Of a stretch of DNA of 17,931 nt, positions 1 to 6,497 are shown in pieces (position 1 is the first letter of the stretch; the number at the start of each line of letters is the position of its first letter). The position numbers and the translations under genes are program-made. Under the pieces are notes generated by a model, which worked only from the letters and a program-made list of their open reading frames with translations, was not told the origin of the DNA and did no database searches. Source of the DNA: Desulfuromonadales bacterium (lineage in GTDB: Bacteria; Desulfobacterota; Desulfuromonadia; Desulfuromonadales; UBA2294); assembly GCA_014859615.1 (NCBI GenBank), contig JACUTX010000034.1, positions 1 to 17,931 on the forward strand, read 5' to 3'.

Positions 1-1746
1 AATGAAAATGGTGGCGTCTACTGCGGACAGGATCGTTATGAGGCCCGCGCCAACATTGTTGCCGACCTGGAAAATCTCGATCTACTGGAGCGGATCGAGG
101 ATTACAGCAATTCCGTCGGCGAATGCTATCGTTGCAGAACGGTGATCGAGCCGTATATGAGCAAGCAGTGGTATGTGAAGGTAGCACCACTTGCCGATGA
201 AGCGATTAAAGCTGTCCAGAACGGTGAGACCCGGATCGTCCCAGAACAGTGGGAGAAGACCTACTTCGAGTGGATGTTTAACATTCAGGATTGGTGTGTC
301 AGTCGCCAGATCTGGTGGGGGCACCGGATTCCGGCGTGGTTTTGTAATGATTGTGATGAGATCACCGTCAGCCTTGAGGATGCTGTGGTCTGTGCAAGTT
401 GTGGCAGCAGCAATATCCGTCAGGAGACCGATGTGCTCGACACCTGGTTTTCGTCGGCACTCTGGCCGTTTTCAACCATGGGGTGGCCCGAAAATAGCGC
501 AACCCTGCAGAAATTTTACCCGACATCCTGTCTGGTGACCGGTTTCGATATTCTGTTTTTCTGGGTTGCCAGAATGATGATGATGGGGCTTAAATTTATG
601 GAGAAAGCCCCGTTTAAAGACGTTTACATCCACGCTCTGGTGCGTGATGCACAAGGGCAGAAGATGAGCAAGAGCAAAGGGAATGTCATCGATCCTTTGC
701 ATGTGATCGATGAATTTGGCGCCGATGCTTTCCGGTTTACTCTCGCTTCATTTGCAGCGATGGGGCGCGATGTCAAACTCTCTACCGAGCGGATTGCCGG
801 TTATCGTAATTTTACCAACAAACTCTGGAATGCCAGCCGCTTTGCGCTGATGAATCTGGACGATTTCGATCCTGCCGGAATCGATTTGCAGCAACATGAT
901 CTGTCGTTGGCCGATCGCTGGATACTGACCCGAATCAGTGAGACCTTAATGAAGGTGGAGCAGGCACTCACGGATTTTAAATTCAACGAAGCAGCGTCGG
1001 TATTGTACAGTTTTACCTGGCATGAATTCTGTGACTGGTATATCGAACTGATCAAGGACGATCTGTATGGCGATGACCAGCAGATCCGGCATCGCGCCCA
1101 ATCTGTTCTGTTCATCGTCCTGGAGCAGTTGTTGCGTCTGCTGCACCCGTTTATGCCATTTATCACCGAAGAGATCTGGCACGCGCTGCCGGGAGATCGG
1201 CCAGCCGATTATCTGATGCAGGTCGATTATGTTCTCCCGCACGGGGTCAGCAGTGATGAACAAGGGGCGGCGCAGATGGAGCTGGTGATGGATGTCATCC
1301 GCTGTATTCGTAATGTTCGTGGTGAGATGGACGTGGCGCCAGCGAAGAAGATCAAGGCCGTTTGCGATTGTAAAACAGACGTTATTCAGGCGATTTTGAC
1401 CCTGGGTGAACAGTATATTGCAACCCTGGGCCGGGTCGATGATCTGCAGATCGGCGTCGGTATTGAGCACCCTGAACAGGCTGCGACCCAGGTGACGGGG
1501 GATGTCGAAATCCTGCTCCCTCTGGCCGGGCTGGTTAATATTGAAGAAGAAGAAAAACGGCTCGAAAAAGAGATCGCCAAATCGCAAACCGATGTCGATT
1601 TTTTCCTGAAAAAATTATCAAATAAAAAGTTTACCGATAATGCACCGCCGCAGGTTCTGGAGAAAGACCGGAACAAACTGGCCGAAGGGGAGGAAAAACT
1701 GGCGATTCTCAAACAGAGCCTTGAGAAGATCCAGGCGTTGAAATGA
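1..1746 (+). CDS. valS: Valyl-tRNA synthetase, C-terminal part (5' end outside window)
   Basis: Class I aminoacyl-tRNA synthetase that charges tRNA-Val in the cytoplasm. The frame is open from base 1, so the gene begins outside the window; 581 residues are visible of a family length near 880-900. The HIGH motif and most of the CP1 editing domain are therefore missing from view. Visible parts in order: the end of the editing insertion and return to the catalytic core (residues about 1-110, with WWGHRIPAW), the KMSKS loop (GQKMSKSKGN, K-M-S-K-S at about 221-225), the helical anticodon-binding domain (about 270-420), and the C-terminal coiled-coil tRNA arm rich in E and K (about 515-581) that is characteristic of ValRS rather than IleRS or LeuRS. 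Cysteine pairs around residues 115-135 resemble a zinc knuckle. It ends in TGA, 68 bp before the flavoprotein gene on the same strand. Confidence 0.97.
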   Translation, partial: NENGGVYCGQDRYEARANIVADLENLDLLERIEDYSNSVGECYRCRTVIEPYMSKQWYVKVAPLADEAIKAVQNGETRIVPEQWEKTYFEWMFNIQDWCVSRQIWWGHRIPAWFCNDCDEITVSLEDAVVCASCGSSNIRQETDVLDTWFSSALWPFSTMGWPENSATLQKFYPTSCLVTGFDILFFWVARMMMMGLKFMEKAPFKDVYIHALVRDAQGQKMSKSKGNVIDPLHVIDEFGADAFRFTLASFAAMGRDVKLSTERIAGYRNFTNKLWNASRFALMNLDDFDPAGIDLQQHDLSLADRWILTRISETLMKVEQALTDFKFNEAASVLYSFTWHEFCDWYIELIKDDLYGDDQQIRHRAQSVLFIVLEQLLRLLHPFMPFITEEIWHALPGDRPADYLMQVDYVLPHGVSSDEQGAAQMELVMDVIRCIRNVRGEMDVAPAKKIKAVCDCKTDVIQAILTLGEQYIATLGRVDDLQIGVGIEHPEQAATQVTGDVEILLPLAGLVNIEEEEKRLEKEIAKSQTDVDFFLKKLSNKKFTDNAPPQVLEKDRNKLAEGEEKLAILKQSLEKIQALK

Positions 1747-1814
1747 ACAACCCCATCGCAAACAGCAGGGGATCAACCGTCTAAAAAGCGTAACCAAAGG
1801 ATCCGGGGAGAGAT

Positions 1815-2387
1815 ATGAAGGTCGTCGCAGTTCTCGGTAGTCCACGTCAAAACAGCAACAGCTCCGCCCTTGCCAACAGGATTCTTGCAAAGGCTCGGGA
1901 GCAGGGCGCGCAGACCGCTTCCTATGAGCTGAATTCTCTGGATTATAAAGGGTGTCAAGCCTGTTATGCCTGTAAGCTGGGGAGCGAATGCTGTGTGCTG
2001 ACCGACGATCTTGCCGTCGTGCTCGATGCCGTTGCACAGGCTGACGTTCTGCTTATCGCCTCGCCGGTCTACTGCACCGATGTCACTGCGCAGCTTAAAG
2101 GGTTTATCGATCGCCTCTTCTCCTTTCTGGTCCCTGATTATATCTCCAGACGAAAAAAAAGCCGTTTTCTGCAAAATAAAAAACTGATCTTTATTCTGAC
2201 TCAGGGACACCGGGATCCGGAGCAGTTTGCCGATATTCTTCCTCGTTATCTCTCGATTATGAAATGGTTCGGGTTCTCTCCAGCCTGGTCATTGCGGGGG
2301 GTCGGGGTTTACGCCGAAGGGGAGGTTCTGCAGCGATCTGAACTGCTGCAGGGGGCGGACCGTATCGCCGCAGAGCTGTTTGCCTGA
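1815..2387 (+). CDS. Flavodoxin-fold NAD(P)H-dependent oxidoreductase with Cys cluster (Isf-like)
   Basis: 190-residue protein of the NADPH-dependent FMN reductase / iron-sulfur flavoprotein superfamily. The N-terminus VLGSPRQNSNS (residues 6-16) is the FMN phosphate-binding loop, and SPVYCTDVTAQLKGFIDR (83-100) is the second flavin-contact region typical of this group. Between them lie C47-x2-C50-x2-C53-x5-C59, which fits the compact CX2CX2CX4-7C motif that binds a [4Fe-4S] cluster in archaeal Isf; C60 and C87 are additional. A redox role in electron transfer or quinone/flavin reduction is inferred; the substrate is unknown. The start is the ATG at 1815, behind a strong GGGGAGAG ribosome site. 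It lies 68 bp after valS without a clear promoter or terminator, so it may be read through from valS. Its 3' end converges on ptsP with 10 bp between. Confidence 0.85.
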   Translation: MKVVAVLGSPRQNSNSSALANRILAKAREQGAQTASYELNSLDYKGCQACYACKLGSECCVLTDDLAVVLDAVAQADVLLIASPVYCTDVTAQLKGFIDRLFSFLVPDYISRRKKSRFLQNKKLIFILTQGHRDPEQFADILPRYLSIMKWFGFSPAWSLRGVGVYAEGEVLQRSELLQGADRIAAELFA

Positions 2388-2397
2388 TTTGATCGCT

Positions 2398-4734
2398 TCA
2401 GGGATGAGAATTGATCCGCGTCACCAGATCCTTGAGGTACTGCCGTATTTCGGCGGCAGAATCCATCTCCAGAACATCCCGTGCGGCTTGCCGGGCTCTC
2501 TCCATCGAAAGCTTCGTTAAAAAAGCCTTGGTGCGCGGAATGAAGGGGGCAGGGGTGGAAAATTCGCTGATCCCCATGCCGATCATCGGAATCAGGTTGA
2601 TCGGTTCGGACGACATCTCCCCGCAGACACAGACCTCTTTGCCGAGGGTAGCGGCTGTCGTGTTGACATCATGCAGAACTCTGAGTACGGCAGGATGGAG
2701 TGGGTCGTAGTATTTGCTGACCAGCGGATTGTTTCGGTCGGCGGCGAGCAGGTACTGGATCAGGTCGTTGGTGCCAAGGGCAAAAAAATCGACCTCCAGT
2801 GCAAGCCGGTTGATCAACAGAACCGCCGCCGGGACTTCAATCATGATCCCGAGGGGGATATCCGGCGCATAAGGGATGTTTTCGGCATCCAGGTTGTCCC
2901 GCGCTTCAAGGACGACCCTCTTGCACTCCTGTAGCTCGTCGAGACTCGAAATCATCGGAAAAAGCAGTTTGACCGGGCCGTGGATACTGGCCATCAGAAT
3001 CGCTTCGATCTGGGTGCGAAAGATATCGCGGTTATCGAGAGAGACGCGAACAGAGCGCCAGCCCATAAAAGGGTTCTCCTCAAACGGATGATTGAAGTAG
3101 GGGAGTTTTTTGTCGCCACCGATATCGAGGGTGCGAATCGTTACCGGCTGATTTTCGAACCCCTCGATCACCTTGCTGTAGAGTTGATACTGATCGTTAC
3201 GGTCCGGAAAACTCCCTCTGGCCATGTAGGGGAATTCGGTGCGATAGAGTCCGACTCCTCTGGCGCCATTGCGCAAGGCGATCGGAATGTCGCTGATCAA
3301 CCCGACGTTTGCCCGCAGGGTCACGATAAATCCGTCGGCGGTGATCGCCGGTTGATCGCGGTACTCGTCCAGGCGGCTTCTCTCTCGGCTCTCGTCTTCT
3401 TGCAGGCGACTATATTCTTCAAGGATGGTCTTTCCCGGATTTATGTAGAGAGAGCCTGAATTGGCGTCGAGAATCAGGATATCATCCGGGGTAATATTTT
3501 TTAGAGCCCCTTTCACTCCGACCAGCGCCGGTATCCCGAGGGATTTGGCCATGATCACAGCATGAGAGTTTTTCTCGCCCGCTTCCGTGACGATGCCGGT
3601 GATCTGGGTGTGGTCGAGTGCGGCCATGTCTGACGGCAGAATCTGCCGGGCGACCAGGATCCCGGTCTGCTTCAGATGCAGACCATGGTCTCGCTTGCCG
3701 ATCAGATTGGCAAGTAGCCTGCGGCCGATATCCTCCATATCGGCGGCCCGTTCGCGCAGGTAGGGGTCATCCATCCGTTCAAATGCTTCAATATAGCCGC
3801 TGACGACCTTTTCGAGCATGTACGGGGCACCATGCCCTTTTTTTATGCCGTCATAAAGACGATCAATGAAGCCGCGGTCTTCGAGGATCATCAGATGCGT
3901 ATGGAAGATGGACGCTTCATTCTCCGACATCCGCGCAGCCACTTTCTTTTCCAGATAGAGTGTCTGGATGCGGGTCTCTTCCAGGGCATTATCAAGACGC
4001 TTGGTCTCCGCGATGATGTCGATATTCCCTTCATCAAGGATGTCGGCGAAGCCGAGACGTTCTTCCAGAATATTAGCCGGTCCGGTCACGACGCCGGGAT
4101 AGGCGATATGGCCGCGCATGGCGAAACTGCTTGCTTCCTGATTGTTCTGTTGCGTGTTGGCTAAAAGGTGGCGTGCTGCTGCCAGTTCCTGTGTGACCCG
4201 GTCGGCTTCTTTTTCCTGCAGGTTGATCCGATCGAGCAGTCTGGCGTTAACGACGACCGATGAAATCTGCAAGGCAATGGCTGTCAGTGTACTGATCTCG
4301 TCTGCGCTGAAATCCCGTGTCTCCTTGGTCTGCAGAACGATAACGCCCAACGGCTGTTTCCGCTCAAACAGGGGGATACCGAGGAAAGAGTGATACTTCT
4401 CTTCTCCGGTCTCTTTAAAGTAGCGGTAACGGGGGTCACTTTCCGGATCTTGAATAGCGACGGGACGTCCTTGTTGGGCGACCATGCCGGTCAACCCCTC
4501 GCCGATCTTCATGACCACCCGTCCGACAGAACGGCGCGCCAGACCTTTGCTGGCTCGCAGCCGCAGGGTTTCGCCATCGTTGTCGAGGATATAGATGGAA
4601 CAGACTTCGGTGCGCATCCGGCGCTGGATCAGAGCGACGATATTGCGTAATGTTTCAATCAGATCGTGCGATTGAAGAATCAGGGTGCTAATATCTTCAA
4701 GCGTGGTTATCCCCATTTTTTTACGTTGTTCCAT
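2398..4734 (-). CDS. ptsP: Phosphoenolpyruvate-protein phosphotransferase PtsP (EI-Ntr, GAF plus Enzyme I)
   Basis: 778-residue enzyme that autophosphorylates from phosphoenolpyruvate and passes the phosphate to an NPr/HPr-type carrier; in PtsNtr this is a regulatory relay linked to nitrogen and potassium status, not sugar uptake. Domains: GAF sensor (about 20-165), short coiled linker (170-200), Enzyme I N-terminal domain (about 205-345), phosphohistidine swivel domain (about 355-430) with the catalytic His391 in GEKNSHAVIMAKSLGIPAL, and the PEP-binding TIM barrel (about 455-745). The barrel shows RTEFPYM (498-504), TLDIGGDK (535-542), GTNDLIQYLLAADRNN (654-669) and the acid/base Cys704 in VCGEMSSEP. 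The residues before the histidine differ from the usual GGxTSH pattern. ATG at 4734 is preceded by GGGGGA; a second in-frame ATG lies seven codons in. No NPr or PtsN gene is visible nearby. Confidence 0.95.
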   Translation of the reverse strand: MEQRKKMGITTLEDISTLILQSHDLIETLRNIVALIQRRMRTEVCSIYILDNDGETLRLRASKGLARRSVGRVVMKIGEGLTGMVAQQGRPVAIQDPESDPRYRYFKETGEEKYHSFLGIPLFERKQPLGVIVLQTKETRDFSADEISTLTAIALQISSVVVNARLLDRINLQEKEADRVTQELAAARHLLANTQQNNQEASSFAMRGHIAYPGVVTGPANILEERLGFADILDEGNIDIIAETKRLDNALEETRIQTLYLEKKVAARMSENEASIFHTHLMILEDRGFIDRLYDGIKKGHGAPYMLEKVVSGYIEAFERMDDPYLRERAADMEDIGRRLLANLIGKRDHGLHLKQTGILVARQILPSDMAALDHTQITGIVTEAGEKNSHAVIMAKSLGIPALVGVKGALKNITPDDILILDANSGSLYINPGKTILEEYSRLQEDESRERSRLDEYRDQPAITADGFIVTLRANVGLISDIPIALRNGARGVGLYRTEFPYMARGSFPDRNDQYQLYSKVIEGFENQPVTIRTLDIGGDKKLPYFNHPFEENPFMGWRSVRVSLDNRDIFRTQIEAILMASIHGPVKLLFPMISSLDELQECKRVVLEARDNLDAENIPYAPDIPLGIMIEVPAAVLLINRLALEVDFFALGTNDLIQYLLAADRNNPLVSKYYDPLHPAVLRVLHDVNTTAATLGKEVCVCGEMSSEPINLIPMIGMGISEFSTPAPFIPRTKAFLTKLSMERARQAARDVLEMDSAAEIRQYLKDLVTRINSHP

Positions 4735-4789
4735 GCATCCCCCGAAAGTACTGCCGACTGTTGCGAGTTTAAATTAAATTCATTTTTGG

Positions 4790-4798
4790 ATTGTAACA
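4790..4798 (-). promoter_or_regulatory. Candidate extended -10 promoter for ptsP
   Basis: On the minus strand this reads TGTTACAAT, an extended -10 element (TGn followed by TACAAT), placed 56 bp before the ptsP ATG. No good -35 hexamer is present: at 17 bp spacing the position falls beside a run of six C (minus strand). The extended TG could compensate. Prediction by eye only. Confidence 0.4.
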
Positions 4799-4810
4799 TT
4801 TTCTGCGAAA

Positions 4811-4831
4811 GGGGGGAAGTAAAGGGGGGGG
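4811..4831. repeat. Two homopolymeric G tracts (G6 and G8 on plus strand)
   Basis: Six G at 4811-4816 and eight G at 4824-4831, separated by AAGTAAA. They lie between the stop codon of the lipoprotein gene and the candidate ptsP promoter, so on the transcribed minus strand they are C8 and C6 directly upstream of the -10 element. Such runs are prone to slipped-strand length change, but only one state can be seen here. Confidence 0.75.
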
Positions 4832-4863
4832 AGAATTAGATTCAATTTTTATTCATCTAAACG

Positions 4864-5742
4864 TCAGTCTGTTGTTTCATCCCTGACAGGTTTTTTTTCA
4901 TCGATGGTCACGGCTTTGATCTGTCCGACAAGATGTCCGGGAATCGCGACGCCTAATTGAATCAGATAGCCTGGCCCCAGATCGACCGGAAACAGGTCCG
5001 TCAATGCACCGCCAAGGTAGGTTCCATAGGCAGGGTAGAGAATCCGGTATGCCGACTTTTCGTCGGCGACCTGCTCTTTGTCGCGCAGATAGCCGATCGT
5101 GTCACCGGTCGCCTCCGCCTCATGCCAGAGTGCGACACCGGGGATAACATAGATTGCCGAATAGAGTCCTTTGTATGGGCGATTGTAAAGATCCTTGGCG
5201 TGTCCGCCTTCGTGCAGCAGAATTGCCGGATGATCTGAATAGATGCTGATGGTGTTGGTGTAGGGGTTGTAATTGTCGCCGCCAAAGACCCGCCCGGGGA
5301 GTATTGTATAGATCGTCGTACTCAGCAGACCAAATGTGGCGCGCCAGAAAATATTCATCGAACGGTTTTTAAAGAGCCGGCACCACTCTGCTCCGGGAGC
5401 GTATTGATTGATCCGCACCTTGACGTTATTCAGGTCGTTTTCCTGAAGATAGGTCTCCAGTACTTTGGCTGTTTCCGGGGATATATTATGATTTCCGATC
5501 CGCCAATCGAGCAGAATCAACTTTGACGGGAGAGAATAAATATTACCGAGTACATCAAGGATAATGTTTTTTTGACCGGTTTCAATCTGGGGTGTGTCGC
5601 GCCAGACCGGCATATTTCGATCCTCCTGAAGTCCACCGTATTGATAGGGAACCTTGGCGCAGCCACCGAAAAGCAGGGTGATGGTCAGGATCAAAAACGT
5701 TGCGTAACATCGGTGCTTCGAGGCTGGGGTGCATCTGGACAT
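4864..5742 (-). CDS. Predicted lipoprotein with HEXXH metallopeptidase-like motif
   Basis: 292-residue protein that I cannot assign to a named family. The N-terminus is a signal peptide with a hydrophobic stretch (about residues 14-26) ending in LLFGGC, so Cys28 is the likely lipidated residue; Ala at +2 suggests sorting to the outer membrane. HEGGH at 177-181 matches the zinc-metallopeptidase HEXXH motif, and WHEAEATGD about 25 residues later (Glu208/Glu210) could supply the third ligand as in gluzincins. A hydrophobic segment follows HEXXH (YVIPGVALW), and another lies at about 135-150. The start is placed at ATG 5742 rather than the upstream in-frame ATG at 5769, because CAGGAGA sits 4-5 bases before it; the longer form would carry a polar extension before the signal peptide. 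Peptidase activity is inferred from the motif alone. It is followed by ptsP on the same strand after 129 bp. Confidence 0.75.
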   Translation of the reverse strand: MSRCTPASKHRCYATFLILTITLLFGGCAKVPYQYGGLQEDRNMPVWRDTPQIETGQKNIILDVLGNIYSLPSKLILLDWRIGNHNISPETAKVLETYLQENDLNNVKVRINQYAPGAEWCRLFKNRSMNIFWRATFGLLSTTIYTILPGRVFGGDNYNPYTNTISIYSDHPAILLHEGGHAKDLYNRPYKGLYSAIYVIPGVALWHEAEATGDTIGYLRDKEQVADEKSAYRILYPAYGTYLGGALTDLFPVDLGPGYLIQLGVAIPGHLVGQIKAVTIDEKKPVRDETTD

Positions 5743-5746
5743 GGAG

Positions 5747-5753
5747 TCTCCTG
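5747..5753 (-). promoter_or_regulatory. Ribosome binding site that decides the lipoprotein start
   Basis: Minus strand reads CAGGAGA, then four bases, then the ATG at 5742. The upstream in-frame ATG (5769) has no comparable purine run before it, so the shorter protein that begins just before the signal peptide is preferred. Confidence 0.75.
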
Positions 5754-5766
5754 AAACAATGAAATC

Positions 5767-5790
5767 CATATATTGATGGCATCAGATATG
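5767..5790. promoter_or_regulatory. Interrupted dyad upstream of the lipoprotein gene (candidate operator)
   Basis: A perfect 5-1-5 inverted repeat, TGATG-G-CATCA (5774-5784), is flanked symmetrically by CATAT (5767-5771) and ATATG (5786-5790), with gaps of two and one base. The whole 24-bp element ends 24 bp before the lipoprotein start codon, where a repressor or activator site could act, or where the 5' leader could fold. No matching regulator is recognised nearby. Confidence 0.4.
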
Positions 5791-5860
5791 AACTCTATCA
5801 GTTTTTTTTGGCGAGAAGATCGTTCTCACAAAATAACGACTTATGCGACAGTTTCATCAC

Positions 5861-5890
5861 AAAAGCCCTGCGGAAAACCGCAGGGCTTTT
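5861..5890 (-). terminator. Perfect 13-bp hairpin terminator after the cold-shock gene
   Basis: AAAAGCCCTGCGG and its exact reverse complement are separated by AAAA, giving a 13-bp stem with a GC-rich core and four U on each side. It starts 25 bp beyond the csp stop codon on the minus strand and so should end the csp transcript. Its symmetry makes it potentially bidirectional. It also insulates the lipoprotein gene from csp transcription. Confidence 0.9.
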
Positions 5891-5914
5891 ATTCGAATCG
5901 ATAGAAATACTCAA

Positions 5915-6115
5915 TTAAATTTTACGGACATTAGATGATTGCGGGCCTTTTTGGCCTTGAGTGACATCGAAAGTGACCCGGTCTCCCTCGGCAAGGGATT
6001 TAAAGCCGTCGCCCTGGATTTCCGAGAAGTGTACAAAAACATCGGGTCCATTGTCTTGTTCGATAAAACCAAAGCCTTTTGCATCGTTGAACCATTTTAC
6101 CGTACCTTCTGCCAT
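5915..6115 (-). CDS. Cold-shock domain protein (CspA family)
   Basis: 66-residue single cold-shock domain, the usual CspA length. This small OB-fold protein binds single-stranded RNA and DNA and acts as an RNA chaperone. The sequence starts MAEGTVKWFNDAKGFGFI, with RNP1 at KGFGFI (13-18) and RNP2 at VFVHF (26-30), followed by the acidic/glycine-rich C-terminal half ending NVRKI. The frame stays open upstream to 6199, but the ATG at 6115 is chosen because GGAGG (6121-6125) lies five bases before it and the family begins here. A leader of up to about 200 bp separates it from the 54-residue gene; a small TTCCC/GGGAA hairpin (6130-6142) lies five bases before the ribosome site. It has its own terminator. 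Whether it is cold-induced cannot be read from the sequence. Confidence 0.95.
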   Translation of the reverse strand: MAEGTVKWFNDAKGFGFIEQDNGPDVFVHFSEIQGDGFKSLAEGDRVTFDVTQGQKGPQSSNVRKI

Positions 6116-6120
6116 CTTCG

Positions 6121-6125
6121 CCTCC
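6121..6125 (-). promoter_or_regulatory. Ribosome binding site of the csp gene
   Basis: GGAGG on the minus strand, five bases before the ATG at 6115. It fixes the start of the 66-residue protein even though an earlier ATG overlaps this site in the same frame. Confidence 0.8.
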
Positions 6126-6319
6126 ATGTTTCCCTGTGGGAACGTTTTTTGTTGTGTAAATCGAGATCGTCCGAAAAACAAAAAAAACAGAGAGTTCAAG
6201 TGGATCTGTTTGTCTGTTCAGTGCTGACACCATGTCGAGCTGATGACGAAAAACATACACAACCGTTTTGAATCTTTAGAAGATAACAGATTTTTTTACA
6301 AAAGCATAAAAAAGTGTTT

Positions 6320-6484
6320 TTAGTAAATGACAATATAGCCATGCGCCTTGGCAATTGCTGAGATTTCGAGAACATCGTTAATCTGATAAGATTCGCCATC
6401 TAAAATAAAGGTGTACCCTCCGGCAGGATTTTCTTTGGCCAGATCAATCAGATATTCAAAGCTTGCTGTTTTAACTGTTTCCAT
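6320..6484 (-). CDS. Small conserved-looking protein of unknown function (54 aa)
   Basis: I do not recognise this protein. It is 54 residues, starts METVKTASFEYLIDLAKENP and ends AKAHGYIVIY. It has no cysteine, signal peptide or membrane segment. It looks like a small folded alpha/beta protein: an amphipathic helix, then a GGYTFILDGESYQI beta hairpin, then a helix and a terminal hydrophobic strand. The ATG at 6484 is chosen over an in-frame start at 6568 because AAGGAGGA (6489-6496) lies five bases before it; the longer version would also overlap the tatD-radical SAM gene. The gene begins 13 bp after that gene's stop codon, and its ribosome site abuts the stop, so the two are very likely co-translated. 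It could be an accessory subunit, a regulator, or unrelated to its neighbour. Confidence 0.75.
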   Translation of the reverse strand: METVKTASFEYLIDLAKENPAGGYTFILDGESYQINDVLEISAIAKAHGYIVIY

Positions 6485-6488
6485 TCTC

Positions 6489-6496
6489 TCCTCCTT
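6489..6496 (-). promoter_or_regulatory. Strong ribosome binding site of the 54-residue gene
   Basis: AAGGAGGA on the minus strand is a near-perfect anti-16S match, five bases from the ATG at 6484 and immediately after the TAG stop (6498-6500) of the upstream gene. It supports real translation of this short gene. Confidence 0.8.
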
Positions 6497-6497
6497 G

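Noticed and set aside
946..1587. Open frame of 213 codons on the minus strand opposite valS
   Set aside because: It is antisense to a well-conserved synthetase, contains poly-F and low-complexity residues and shows no family motif.
3618..4164. Several open frames on the plus strand opposite ptsP
   Set aside because: All are short, lack ribosome sites and overlap conserved Enzyme I coding sequence on the minus strand.
5813..5827. Small inverted repeat GAGAA / TTCTC upstream of the lipoprotein gene
   Set aside because: Only five base pairs; this is expected by chance and has no supporting context.
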